From Streptomyces spongiicola (GTDB lineage Bacteria; Actinomycetota; Actinomycetes; Streptomycetales; Streptomycetaceae): DNA of 64,000 bases. How positions within the stretch are numbered: position 1 is the stretch's first letter; every line of letters starts with the position of its first letter. Shown in pieces: positions 17,964 to 26,411 of the stretch. The stretch is from the NCBI RefSeq assembly GCF_003122365.1, contig NZ_CP029254.1:124001-188000 (forward strand), written 5' to 3'. The position numbers and the translations under genes are program-made. The notes beneath the pieces were generated by a model. It did not search any database and was not told where the DNA came from. It saw only the letters and a program-made list of their open reading frames with translations.

Positions 17964-17982
17964 GGCGGAACGTCGTTCCGCC
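17964..17982. promoter_or_regulatory. Palindromic operator 2 of the tetR/hydrolase spacer
   Basis: GGCGGAACGTCGTTCCGCC is a perfect inverted repeat around a central base, with the same GCGGAAC half-site as operator 1. Centre-to-centre distance is 25 bp, about 2.4 helical turns. It lies about 40 bases before the hydrolase ATG. Confidence 0.8.
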
Positions 17983-18021
17983 AAGTATGCGGCACGCGCC
18001 TTTCTCACAGGAAGTCCGCAC

Positions 18022-18936
18022 ATGTTCACTCCTGCGCAATCCCGGACGAAGACCGTCGCGATCAAGCCCATCACCGTTCCCACCGGTGACCGGGCGGTGC
18101 CCCCGCAGGTCAAGGTGACCGCACCGGCCGAGGGCCGCGGCCTTCCGGTCATCGTGTTCTCCCATGGCAACGCGTGGTCGATGGACGGCTACGGGCCGCT
18201 GGTCGACCGTTGGGCCGCCGCCGGCTTCGTCGTCGTGCAGCCGACCCACCTGGACTCGCGCCGCAACGCCATAGGGTTCGACGATCCGCGCTTCGGCACC
18301 ATCTGGCGCGTGCGCATCGATGACCTCCGCGCGGTGCTGGACCACCTCGACGCCATCCTGGCCGAGGCAGGCGACCTGATCGACCGCGCCGACCGGACGA
18401 GCGTCGCCGTCGTCGGACACTCCTGGGGAGCCCAGACCGTCGGCACCCTGCTGGGCGCCCGCGTGTTCGACGCCCAGGGCACCGCGGGCGAGGACTTCTC
18501 CCACGGCGGAGCGAAGGCGGGCGTGCTCATCGCGGCGACCGGCTCGGGCGACTCGCTCACGCCGTTCGCCGTCGAGCACCTGCCCTTCATGAGGCCGGAC
18601 TACTCCACCATGACCACGCCGGCGCTCGTCATCGCGGGCGACAAGGACCAATCGAAGATGTCCACGCGGGGACCGGACTGGTTCCTCGACGCCTTCGAAC
18701 TCAGCCCCGCCCCCAAGCACCTCCTCGTCGTCCCCGGCGGAGAGCACACCCTGGGCGGCATCGCCGGTGAGGCCGTGAGCGAGACCACCGACACGGACGC
18801 CGACCGGGTCGCCCTCGTCGCCGACGCCGTCACCGCGTATCTCCTCGACGCCCTCGACCGCGACCCCGATGCGTGGTCCCGCTTCCGCGCCGACACCGAA
18901 GCCGTCGAGAAGGCGTCCTTCCAGCACAAGGACTGA
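18022..18936 (+). CDS. Alpha/beta hydrolase (PAF-acetylhydrolase/chlorophyllase-like)
   Basis: 304 residues, no signal peptide. Oxyanion segment VIVFSHGN, nucleophile elbow GHSWGAQ (Ser134), acid in IAGDKDQS, His in PGGEHTLGG. This layout resembles the dienelactone-hydrolase-like group annotated as chlorophyllase or PAF-AH in bacteria. It is divergent from tetR, so probably induced when the repressor releases. The next gene encodes a clear paralogue sharing QPTHLDS, VLDHL and GGEHSLGGI motifs, which indicates local duplication. Natural substrate unknown; an ester or lactone is likely. Confidence 0.87.
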   Translation: MFTPAQSRTKTVAIKPITVPTGDRAVPPQVKVTAPAEGRGLPVIVFSHGNAWSMDGYGPLVDRWAAAGFVVVQPTHLDSRRNAIGFDDPRFGTIWRVRIDDLRAVLDHLDAILAEAGDLIDRADRTSVAVVGHSWGAQTVGTLLGARVFDAQGTAGEDFSHGGAKAGVLIAATGSGDSLTPFAVEHLPFMRPDYSTMTTPALVIAGDKDQSKMSTRGPDWFLDAFELSPAPKHLLVVPGGEHTLGGIAGEAVSETTDTDADRVALVADAVTAYLLDALDRDPDAWSRFRADTEAVEKASFQHKD

Positions 18937-19180
18937 CCCGGCCCGGTACCGCCCCTTGACGGCCCGGTACCGCCCCTCCCGCCCCCTCCCGGCCCGTCGC
19001 GCGCCGCACGGCAGCGGCGGGCCGGGAGGCCTCTCGCACCCACCGCGCCGGTGACGCACCGAAGCCCGGCGGCCAAAGCCTGGCCAGAGCCAGAAGTCCG
19101 CGACGAGCCAAACCCTGATCAGCCGCTGGTCCCGTGCTCCGGAGCATCGCCCCTCAGGTTTCGCAGCCCCTGGAGATTCC
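18937..19180. other. Spacer between paralogous hydrolases
   Basis: Contains two direct copies of an 18-bp unit (CGGCCCGGTACCGCCCCT) around 18938-18977. The palindromic operator half-site GCGGAAC is not repeated here, so the second hydrolase may be read from the first promoter or from an unrecognised one. Confidence 0.45.
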
Positions 19181-20533
19181 ATGACCGACCACATCGCCAT
19201 CCCCGCCCGCGCGGGCGACGACCTGTCCGGACCGCTGGTTTCGGTCGCTCCGGTCGCCTTCCCCTCCCGCGACCGCCCGGCGGAACTGCAGGTACGACTG
19301 ACCGCGCCGATGACGGACCGGGCGCCGCCCATCGTCGTCCTGTCGCACGGGCACGGTCCGTCCCAGTACGTCTCGTCGCTCTACGGCTACGCCCCGCTCG
19401 CCAACCATCTCGCGGCCAGCGGGTTCGCGGTCCTCCAGCCGACCCACCTGGACTCGGCCACCCTCGGCCTGCGGCACGCCGACAGCCCCGAAGCCCCCTT
19501 GTACCGGCGCTCCCGCGCAGGCGACGTGTCGTCGGTGCTGGACCACCTGGGTGTTCTCCAAGAGGTCGTCCCGGACGTAGCGGCCCGCATGGACACCGGC
19601 AGGATCGCCGTCGTCGGCCATTCGATGGGCGGCCACACGGCGAGCATGGTACTGGGCGCCCTGCCGCGCGACCCCGCCACGGGGCACAGGGTGAACGCGA
19701 GGGACGGGCGAGTGGGCGCCGGAGTGGTGATGGCCGCGCCGGGACGCGGAGGTGATGCCCTCAATCCCCGTGCCGCCCGTCACCACCCCGTCCTCAACGA
19801 CACCGACTTCACCACCATGGCACCCCCGACCCTGGTCGTAGCGAGGGACCAGGACCACGCCCACCACCTGAACGTCGTCGGGGCCGCGTGGCAGACCGAC
19901 GCCTTTCACCTGTCGCCCGGGCCCAAGTTCCTTCTCGACGTCCACGGCGGTGAGCACAGCCTCGGAGGAATATCCGGCTACGACTCCGCGGAGACGACGG
20001 ACGGGAGCCTCACCCGCGCACTCCTGGTCCTGGAGACCACCGCGGCGTTCCTGCGCACCCGACTGGGCGTCGACGACCGGGCGTGGAGCGTGGCGACGGC
20101 ACGGCTGGCCCGCGAACACGCCGCCTCCGCAACGGTGCACGAGAAGCGGAAGGACGTTCCCCGATGGACGGACGCACAGCTGCGCCGCGTCCAGCAGGGC
20201 GACGACTCCCACATCGCGCCGGATCGGGACGCCGACCGGACGCCCGGCCGATTCGTCTGGGTGTGGGCGGTGGCCCTCGGCGGCGACGTCTACACCAAGT
20301 CGGCGACGCGGAACTCGCGGTGGTTCCACTCCGCCGTGACATATGGGCGCGGTGCGGTCGCCGTCGCGGACGGGGAACCGCGGGTGGAGTTCTCCCGGGT
20401 CGACGACGAGGCGGCGAAGGACCGGGCCGACGAGGCGTTCCGCGCCAAGTACTCCAAGGATCCGTACTTCTCCGAGGACCTGCTCAAGAACTCGCGACAC
20501 CAGATCGCCCGCATCCGCCCTCTCGGCCCCTGA
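19181..20533 (+). CDS. Alpha/beta hydrolase fused to a DUF2255 domain
   Basis: 450 residues. Residues 1-300 form an alpha/beta hydrolase like the preceding protein: VVLSHGHGP, nucleophile GHSMGGH (Ser148), acid in VVARDQDHAHH, His in HGGEHSLGGI. Residues about 325-450 match DUF2255 (WTDAQLRRV at the start, WVWAVALGGDVYTKS, SRWFHSAVTYG, AYRAKY-like AFRAKYSKDPYF). The frame is continuous with no stop or codon-use change at the junction near residue 325. DUF2255 usually occurs as a free ~120-residue protein, so the fusion may tie the two activities together. Function of DUF2255 is unknown. Confidence 0.85.
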   Translation: MTDHIAIPARAGDDLSGPLVSVAPVAFPSRDRPAELQVRLTAPMTDRAPPIVVLSHGHGPSQYVSSLYGYAPLANHLAASGFAVLQPTHLDSATLGLRHADSPEAPLYRRSRAGDVSSVLDHLGVLQEVVPDVAARMDTGRIAVVGHSMGGHTASMVLGALPRDPATGHRVNARDGRVGAGVVMAAPGRGGDALNPRAARHHPVLNDTDFTTMAPPTLVVARDQDHAHHLNVVGAAWQTDAFHLSPGPKFLLDVHGGEHSLGGISGYDSAETTDGSLTRALLVLETTAAFLRTRLGVDDRAWSVATARLAREHAASATVHEKRKDVPRWTDAQLRRVQQGDDSHIAPDRDADRTPGRFVWVWAVALGGDVYTKSATRNSRWFHSAVTYGRGAVAVADGEPRVEFSRVDDEAAKDRADEAFRAKYSKDPYFSEDLLKNSRHQIARIRPLGP

Positions 20534-20574
20534 CGGGCCCGCACGGTCGTGTGACGTCCTGCGTACGACGGTAC

Positions 20575-20655
20575 TCAGGACACCTGGATGCCACCGTCGC
20601 GGGAGAGGACGACTCCGGTGATGCGGGAGGCGCGGTCGCCGAGCAGCCGGACGAC
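20575..20655 (-). pseudogene. C-terminal remnant of a short-chain dehydrogenase/reductase
   Basis: The minus strand encodes VRLLGDRASRITGVVL then SRDGGIQVS and a TGA stop at 20577-20575. This matches the last 25 residues of SDR-family enzymes (FLxSDxASxITGxxLxVDGGxxx). Upstream the frame continues into repeat-derived Arg/Pro sequence with no SDR catalytic motifs, so only the 3' end survives. It sits directly beyond the DUF2255 fusion gene, suggesting a deletion or rearrangement border. Confidence 0.6.
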
Positions 20656-20800
20656 GGGGCGGGTACGGGGCGGGCACACTCCGGCGGATACGGGGCGGGT
20701 ACGGGGGCACACTCGGGCGGGTCCGGTGGCGGTCCGGGGTCCCCGGTCGGTCAGCCAGAGCACGGAGGGGCCTGGGCCGTCGGGACGGCCGGACGAGGAG

Positions 20801-20831
20801 GCCGGCGGCCCGCTCGAGGCGGACCGCCGGC
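20801..20831 (-). terminator. Hairpin downstream of the S1 protease
   Basis: GCCGGCGG and CCGCCGGC arms enclose an inner CCGC/GCGG stem with a TCGAG loop and one mismatch. It lies 26 bases beyond the protease stop. There is no T-run, which is usual for Streptomyces terminators. Confidence 0.5.
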
Positions 20832-20856
20832 CGTTGTGCCCGGGGTGGCGAGGAGG

Positions 20857-21777
20857 TCAGAAGACGCTCACGCCGTAGGCGCTCAGCGCCTCGGTGACCG
20901 GCTGGAAGAACGTGGTGCCGCCGGACGAGCAGTTGCCGCTGCCGCCCGACGTCAGGCCGAGGGCCGTCGAGCCCGCGAACAGGGGGCCGCCGCTGTCGCC
21001 GGGCTCGGCGCAGACGTTGGTCTGGATCATGCCGTAGACGACGTCGCCGCCACCGTAGTTGACGGTGGCGTTGAGTCCGGTGACCGTGCCGCCGCGCAGG
21101 CCGGTGGTGCTGCCGCTGCGCTGGACGGACTGGCCGACGTACGCGTTTCCGGCGGATGTGATGTCGCGGTAGGAGCCGTTGTACAGGTACACACGGCCGT
21201 CCGCGGCCGAGGGGTTGGAGTGGCGGATGATGCCGTAGTCGTTGACCGGGAAGCTCGATCCGGTGCGGGTGCCGAGCAGGGTGGTCTGGGAGGAGTTGGT
21301 GTACCAGGTGCCGGCGATGTCGGTGCAGTGTCCGGCCGTCAGGGCGGAGTAGGTGCTGCCGCTGCGGACGTTGAAGCCGAGCGAGCAGCGGCCGCCGCCG
21401 CCGGCGTAGATGGCCTGCCCGCCCGCGATGAGCTTGCTGAAGGTGCCCGGGGTCCGCTGGATCTCGAGGGCCGAGGCACGGCTGCCGGCGGCCTCCCTGA
21501 TCTCCGCCAGTTCGGCGGCGGAGACTGTGGAGTCCGCGGTCAGGACGAGCTTTCCGGACCTGGCGTCGGTGTACCAGGCCGTACCCGGGATGTCGGACTT
21601 CAGTACGGCGTCGCTGACCTGGGCGAGGGTGGCGGCGGTCGCCCGCGGCGCGGGGGCGGTGTCGGCTGCCGCGCTGGGAGCCGCAAGCGCGACTGCCGCC
21701 AGCAGGGCGGAGGCGACGGCGGTCAGCCGCGCGCCTCTCGCGAAGCGGCCGTGGGGGGTGAAGCGCCTGATGTTCAC
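20857..21777 (-). CDS. Streptogrisin-like secreted serine protease (S1 family)
   Basis: 306 residues as a pre-pro-enzyme. The GTG at 21777 follows GGAGGATGCA and begins with an Arg-rich signal peptide ending near SAAA (residue 38). A propeptide of about 75 residues (LAQVSDAV...[12 protein letters not shown]) precedes the mature chain starting near [12 protein letters not shown]. The triad is visible: His in TAGHC, Asp in NDYGII, Ser in GDSGGP. Cys pairs match SGPA/SGPB ([26 protein letters not shown]). Exported and self-processed; broad or aromatic specificity is inferred from the family. Confidence 0.95.
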   Translation of the reverse strand: MNIRRFTPHGRFARGARLTAVASALLAAVALAAPSAAADTAPAPRATAATLAQVSDAVLKSDIPGTAWYTDARSGKLVLTADSTVSAAELAEIREAAGSRASALEIQRTPGTFSKLIAGGQAIYAGGGGRCSLGFNVRSGSTYSALTAGHCTDIAGTWYTNSSQTTLLGTRTGSSFPVNDYGIIRHSNPSAADGRVYLYNGSYRDITSAGNAYVGQSVQRSGSTTGLRGGTVTGLNATVNYGGGDVVYGMIQTNVCAEPGDSGGPLFAGSTALGLTSGGSGNCSSGGTTFFQPVTEALSAYGVSVF

Positions 21778-22688
21778 TGCATCCTCCAGTGGGGGTTGCC
21801 GAGGACCCGTTGGGTGGACGGGCCCCGGCACCGAGCAGGTGGGACGGAACGGGATCTCCGCCATGCCCCTGTCAATGCCGTCGGCTACGGATCCTGGCTT
21901 CCGTTTGCACCCTGGACAAGATCGCCTTTCGGTCGCTCTACGCGCGTCCAACGGGCCGGGCGAAGAGCAGACCGTTTGCCGGACTTGACCTCGCTGGGGT
22001 TCCGCTCGCGGAAACGGCCGGTTTCCGCGCGCCACACCGAACCGAGCGGAACCACCGCTTCATTTGCTCGCCGGGAAGAGCCGGGAACGGGGCTCCCCGC
22101 AGCGCCGGTGTCCGCACCGGCCCGCCTCCGCCCCGGCCCCGGGGAGCGGCTCCGGCCGGACCGCCATAGAGGCAGTTCAGAGTTCAACCGTGCCGGTTCC
22201 GGAGGGAACCGGCCCCCGCGGGCGGGCTGGCGAAGGCCGCACCCGGCCGCTCCGCCAAGGGCGGGCGGCCGCCATGACTTCCGCAACTCCGGGCACCGGC
22301 CCCGGCGGGGGCGCCGACCGGCCGCGAGCGGATCATGGCCGAATGCATGCCACACGGGATGGGGCCGCGACGGGGCGGCCCGTTCATGAGCCCCGCCCCC
22401 TTATGTGCGTCTCGGCCCCTTTCGGCGGACGCCCTCGTATGGCCGGATCTCATCCCGTCGAGGACTCAAGGAGGTGGTGCGCGCAGACGGACCTCGCCGC
22501 GCCCGTCCACGGCGCTCCGCACCGGAAGCCCGGGGCGACGTCATGGACCGCGAACCACGCGTCCCTCGCAACGGACAGGACAACGCAGACGGCGACCGGG
22601 TTTGCCCTCCCACTCCCCCCGGCTCGCCGTCGCCTCCGTCTCCCCCGGCTCCCCGCCTCCTCCGGGTCCCCCGGCTCCCCCGTCTGGT
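21778..22688. other. Long non-coding gap between protease and stress-protein genes
   Basis: 911 bases with no supported gene. The right half is downstream of the leftward usp gene; the left half is upstream of the protease. A TTGACA hexamer on the minus strand (21875-21870) lies about 95 bases before the protease GTG but no good -10 follows at 17-18 bases. Region 21885-22070 is slightly lower in GC. Reading frames across the gap have Arg/Pro-rich, non-conserved translations. Confidence 0.5.
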
Positions 22689-23546
22689 TCAGTGCGGGCG
22701 CGCGATGTGGACGATGGCCACCGGGCAGGCCGCGGTGTGCAGGACTTCGGAACTCACCGAGCCCAGCAGCAGTCTGCGCAGCCCGGAGCGGCCGCGGGAG
22801 CCGACGACCAGCAGAGCCGCCCCCCGTGAGGACTCCGCCAGGAGGGTCGCCGCGCGGAGCCGTTCCGCGTGCAGCCTCACGGGCACGCCGGGATGGCGGT
22901 CACGGCGCTTGTCCGCCTCCTCCCGGAGCGCCGACCGGACCGCCTCGTCGAGGACGTCGAAGTCCGGTGCGGCCATCCCCGGACCGGTCGGCGTCTCACC
23001 GAGATGGAAGCTCCCGTGGACGAGTTCGAGGCTCGCTCCGCGAAGCGCGGCCTCCGCGAAGGCCGTGTCGAGGGCGTGCGACGAGATGGGAGAGGTGTCG
23101 GCGACGTCGACGCCTGCCACGACGCGCTGCTCCGGGTCCGCAGGAGTGTCGCCGGGCCGGACCACGATGACGGGGTTCGCGGCGTGGGCCGCCACCTGCC
23201 AGCTCACCGAGCCCAGCGGAAGGCGGGAGAAGCCCCCGCTGCCCCGGTGGCCGACGACGGTCCAGGACGCCTGCCCGGACCGCTCCACCAGCACGGCGGG
23301 GGCCCGGCCTGCGACCGTCTCCGCCGTCACGGCCACGCCGGGGAACTCGGCGCGCACCAGCCGCTCGAGCGGTGCCACCGGCCCGTCCCCGGCAACCGGG
23401 GTCCCGTCGTGTCCGACGACATGCAGGAGGTGCAGCGGCACCCGGTGCAGAGCGGCCTGCCCGGCGGCGCAGCGCACCACGTACTCCTGACCGCCGCGGT
23501 CGACGCCGGCCAGCACCGGCCCCCTCGGCATCGCGTCGTCGTCCAC
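22689..23546 (-). CDS. Universal stress protein with two Usp domains
   Basis: 285 residues, two Usp domains (about 8-140 and 150-283). Each ends with the ATP-binding signature: VVGHRGSGGFSRLPLGSVS and VVGSRGRSGLRRLLLGSVS. Tandem Usp proteins are typical of actinomycetes under hypoxia or stationary phase. GTG 23546 has GGGAG upstream; ATG 23531 is the alternative start. Confidence 0.92.
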   Translation of the reverse strand: MDDDAMPRGPVLAGVDRGGQEYVVRCAAGQAALHRVPLHLLHVVGHDGTPVAGDGPVAPLERLVRAEFPGVAVTAETVAGRAPAVLVERSGQASWTVVGHRGSGGFSRLPLGSVSWQVAAHAANPVIVVRPGDTPADPEQRVVAGVDVADTSPISSHALDTAFAEAALRGASLELVHGSFHLGETPTGPGMAAPDFDVLDEAVRSALREEADKRRDRHPGVPVRLHAERLRAATLLAESSRGAALLVVGSRGRSGLRRLLLGSVSSEVLHTAACPVAIVHIARPH

Positions 23547-24246
23547 CGTGGGTCTCCCTGCTCCGGGCTGCGCGGTCCTCGCTCCAGGGTGCGGCCGCAC
23601 GATCGGTGGCGCAGCGCGGGCCCCTGCACGGCGCGGGGCGGTACGCGCACGGGTCGGTACCCGCACGGGCCCGTACGCGGCACGGGCCGGTACACGCACG
23701 AGCCCGTACACGGCACGGGCCGGTACACGCACGGCCGATGGCGGCCGCGGATCCCGCCGGCCGGTCCCGGGGACACACACCGCGCGGGAACTCCACCGCC
23801 CGGCCGCCCGCCGCACCGGCCCTGCCGCGCGCCACCCACGCTCCGCCGCCGACCGTGCGGCCGCACCCCGCGGCACCTGACCCCGCCGCATCCCGCGGTG
23901 CCGCGCCGCTTCCCGCCGCGCCGCTTCCCGCCGCGCCGCGCCCCGCCGGTCGGTACACGGCACGGCGGTCGGTCCGCGCCACGGCGGGTCCGCCCCGCCC
24001 CGGTCGCGTGGGGGCGTGGAGCGACCGCGCGGGGTCCCTCCGCCGACCAACCGAGGGCGCCGGCATGCGGCAGCGGCAGCCGCGCGTGCGGGGGCGGCCC
24101 CACCGGCCGGGCGGCGCCCGCTCCGCCCGACGGGTGACGGCCGTTCGGCCGCAGGCGGGTTGCGGCCCGGCCGGGGCCGAAGTGGTATCGGTGCGAAGGC
24201 TCATGACGGCAGACCACGCCCGGTGTCCCGGCGGCAAAGGACGAGC
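23547..24246. other. Non-coding gap with diverged GTACACGG-type repeats
   Basis: 700 bases. Positions 23635-23740 hold several imperfect copies of a unit containing GGCACGGGCCGGTACACGCACG. Positions 23925-23960 repeat CCCGCCGCGCCGCTT. Both divergent neighbours must have their promoters here. No gene supported. Confidence 0.55.
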
Positions 24247-25956
24247 ATGCACATACCCCGATCCCCCGCCGGCCGCGGGCGCCTCGCCGCGGCCGCCGTC
24301 GCCACCGTGATCTGCGTCTGCGTGATCGGCGGCCCCGCCCCCGCGCCGGTCCGCGCCCCGGCCCCCGCCCGTACCCCCGCCGCCGGACCGGCCGACGGAC
24401 CGGCTCCGCCGGACGCCGCTCCTGCCCTCGACTGGAGCCCCTGCAAGGCGGCCCCCGGCTTCGACTGCGCGACCGCGAGCGCACCGCTGGACCACCGCCG
24501 ACCCACCGGGCCCACGGTGGACCTCGCGGTCATCAGGCGCCCCGCGACGGGTCCGGGGCCGAGGCTCGGCACCCTGTTCTTCAACCCCGGAGGCCCCGGA
24601 GGACCGGGAACCGAGGCACTGCCGCAGTGGTACGAACTCTTCCCCGAGGAACTCCGGCAGCGTTTCGACATCGCCAGCTGGGACCCGCGGGGGGCCGGCG
24701 AGAGCACCTCGGTCCGCTGCTTCGCCACCACCGAAGCGGCGTACGGGTGGCTGGAGCGAATACCCTTCGGCTTCCCCGTCGGCGAGAGCGAGACCAAGGC
24801 CTGGGTCGACGCCTACGCCGACCTCGGCCGGCTCTGCGAGCAGCGCGACCCTCGGTTGCTGCGGCACGTCTCCACCGCCGACACGGCGCGCGACCTGGAC
24901 CTGCTCCGGCAGGCCGTGGGCGACGAGCGGCTCAGCTTCCTCGGGGTGTCGTACGGATCGTTCCTGGGCGCCACGTACGCCAATCTCTTCCCCGAGAGGG
25001 TCCGGGCGATGGTGCTGGACGGCAACATCGACCCGAAGGCCTGGGTGGACGGGGGCCCCGATGCGCAGCCGCGGCTGTCGACGTTTCTGCGGGAGGGCGT
25101 CGACCTGGGATCGGCGGCGACCCTGCGCCAGTTCCTCGACCACTGCGGGCGCGCGGCCGCCGACCGCTGCGCGTTCTCCGCGGGAAGCCCCGAGGCGACC
25201 CGCGCGAAGTTCGACGGACTCATGCTGCGCCTGCAGGAACGCGCCCAGGGGTCGTGGACGTACGCCAGGACCGTCACCACGGTGCTCAGCGGCCTGTACT
25301 CGGTCGATCCCGGCTGGTACGCCCTGGCCTGGGCGCTGGAGGACCTGTGGGACCGGCGGCCCCCGCAGGAGCCCGCCGCGCCGGAAGGCCCGCTGCCCTA
25401 CCCGGCGTTCGAGCAGATCGACGCGATCCGCTGCTCGGAGAGCCCCAACCCGCGCGATCCGCGGCGGTTCGCCGAACTGGCGGAGTTCGGCTTCGGCCGG
25501 GCCGGTGACCTCGGGCGGGCCGTCGCCTGGGCGAGCGAGCCGTGTGCCACCTGGCCGGCGACGGCCGCCTCCGCCTACCCGGGTCCCTGGAACCGCCCCA
25601 CGGCGAACCCCGTGCTCGTGGTGAACACCCGGTACGACCCGGCGACCCCGTACCAGGGCGCGGTAGCGATGACCCGGCAGCTCGCCCGCGCCCGGCTGCT
25701 GACCGTCGAGGGGTACGGGCACTCGTCCATCGTCAACCCGAGTCTCTGCGTGGACGACTACGAACGCCGCTACCTCGTCGACGGCGTCCTCCCGCCGGAG
25801 GGAACCGTCTGCCGCCAGGACGTGCGTCCGTTCAGCGAGTCACGGCCCCGGGGCGGCGTCCGCACCGGCGGTGGGGGAACGGCGGACGGGGCGGGAGGAG
25901 CCGAGGAGGGAGTCACGGCAGGGGGCGGAAAACCCGCCGAGGGGCGGGGGAGATAG
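24247..25956 (+). CDS. Secreted S33-family peptidase (SlpD/SlpE, tripeptidyl aminopeptidase-like)
   Basis: 569 residues. An Arg-containing N-terminus and Ala/Val core to about residue 35 act as a signal peptide, followed by a Pro/Ala-rich linker. The alpha/beta hydrolase core shows FFNPGGPGGPG (oxyanion), SWDPRGAGES, nucleophile GVSYGS (Ser235), Asp in NTRYDPATP and His in GYGHSSI, with a TAP-like C-terminal domain. Such enzymes remove N-terminal tripeptides from extracellular peptides in Streptomyces. The C-terminal 45 residues are a Gly-rich repeat tail. AAAGGACG precedes the ATG at 24247. Confidence 0.92.
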   Translation: MHIPRSPAGRGRLAAAAVATVICVCVIGGPAPAPVRAPAPARTPAAGPADGPAPPDAAPALDWSPCKAAPGFDCATASAPLDHRRPTGPTVDLAVIRRPATGPGPRLGTLFFNPGGPGGPGTEALPQWYELFPEELRQRFDIASWDPRGAGESTSVRCFATTEAAYGWLERIPFGFPVGESETKAWVDAYADLGRLCEQRDPRLLRHVSTADTARDLDLLRQAVGDERLSFLGVSYGSFLGATYANLFPERVRAMVLDGNIDPKAWVDGGPDAQPRLSTFLREGVDLGSAATLRQFLDHCGRAAADRCAFSAGSPEATRAKFDGLMLRLQERAQGSWTYARTVTTVLSGLYSVDPGWYALAWALEDLWDRRPPQEPAAPEGPLPYPAFEQIDAIRCSESPNPRDPRRFAELAEFGFGRAGDLGRAVAWASEPCATWPATAASAYPGPWNRPTANPVLVVNTRYDPATPYQGAVAMTRQLARARLLTVEGYGHSSIVNPSLCVDDYERRYLVDGVLPPEGTVCRQDVRPFSESRPRGGVRTGGGGTADGAGGAEEGVTAGGGKPAEGRGR

Positions 25957-26411
25957 CCGCGCCCCGGGCCGCCCGCCGCGCCCCGCCGCCACCGCGTCCG
26001 CCGCTCCCTGCCGGTGCTCACCGGTACTCACCCCCGTCCGCCGGTGTTCACCCGCGGTCGCCGGCAGTCGCCGGCAGTCGCCGGCAGCGGCGAGACGGTG
26101 CCGGTGCCGGTGCCGCCGGGTGACACGACGGCACCGTCCGAGGCGCGGGATCGCAGCGGCACCGTCCGAGGCGCGGGATCGCAGCGGGACCGGGCCACTG
26201 CGGGACCGGGCGGCACCCTGCGGATTCCGGCTGCGGCGGTCCGGCTCGCTGGTCGGGCAGGGCGGGCGGTGGCACGCTTGTGAGGGGGCCGGGCCCACGG
26301 AGATCCGGAGGAGGCACGGGAAACCCGGGAGACCCGAGGCACCCCGGGAGCCACGGGAGGGCCGAGGAGACCCAGGAAACCCGGGAGGCCCGAGGAGATA
26401 CGGGAGGCCCG
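25957..26411. other. Repeat-rich leader of the GCS2 gene
   Basis: Successive short repeats: 10-mer CCGGCAGTCG (three copies near 26061-26087), a 28-bp unit duplicated exactly at 26131-26186, and purine-rich GGGAGACCCGAGG-like units (26305-26400) leading into the start region. No gene supported. Confidence 0.6.

Larger units (their letters stand above)
20534..20856. other. Gap with SDR remnant, short repeats and hairpin
   Basis: Holds the decayed dehydrogenase end (20575-20655), a run of GGTACGGGGCGGGCACAC-like repeats (20657-20730) and the hairpin at 20801-20831. No intact gene. Confidence 0.6.

Noticed and set aside
21778..22688. Small genes in the 911-base gap
   Set aside because: Frames in both strands give non-conserved Arg/Pro-rich translations and none has a good ribosome binding site.
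22996..25722. Very long open frame on the minus strand across the stress-protein spacer and the S33 peptidase gene
   Set aside because: It is antisense to a gene with full peptidase motifs; its translation is Arg/Gly/Pro-rich without a domain. High GC leaves such antisense frames open.
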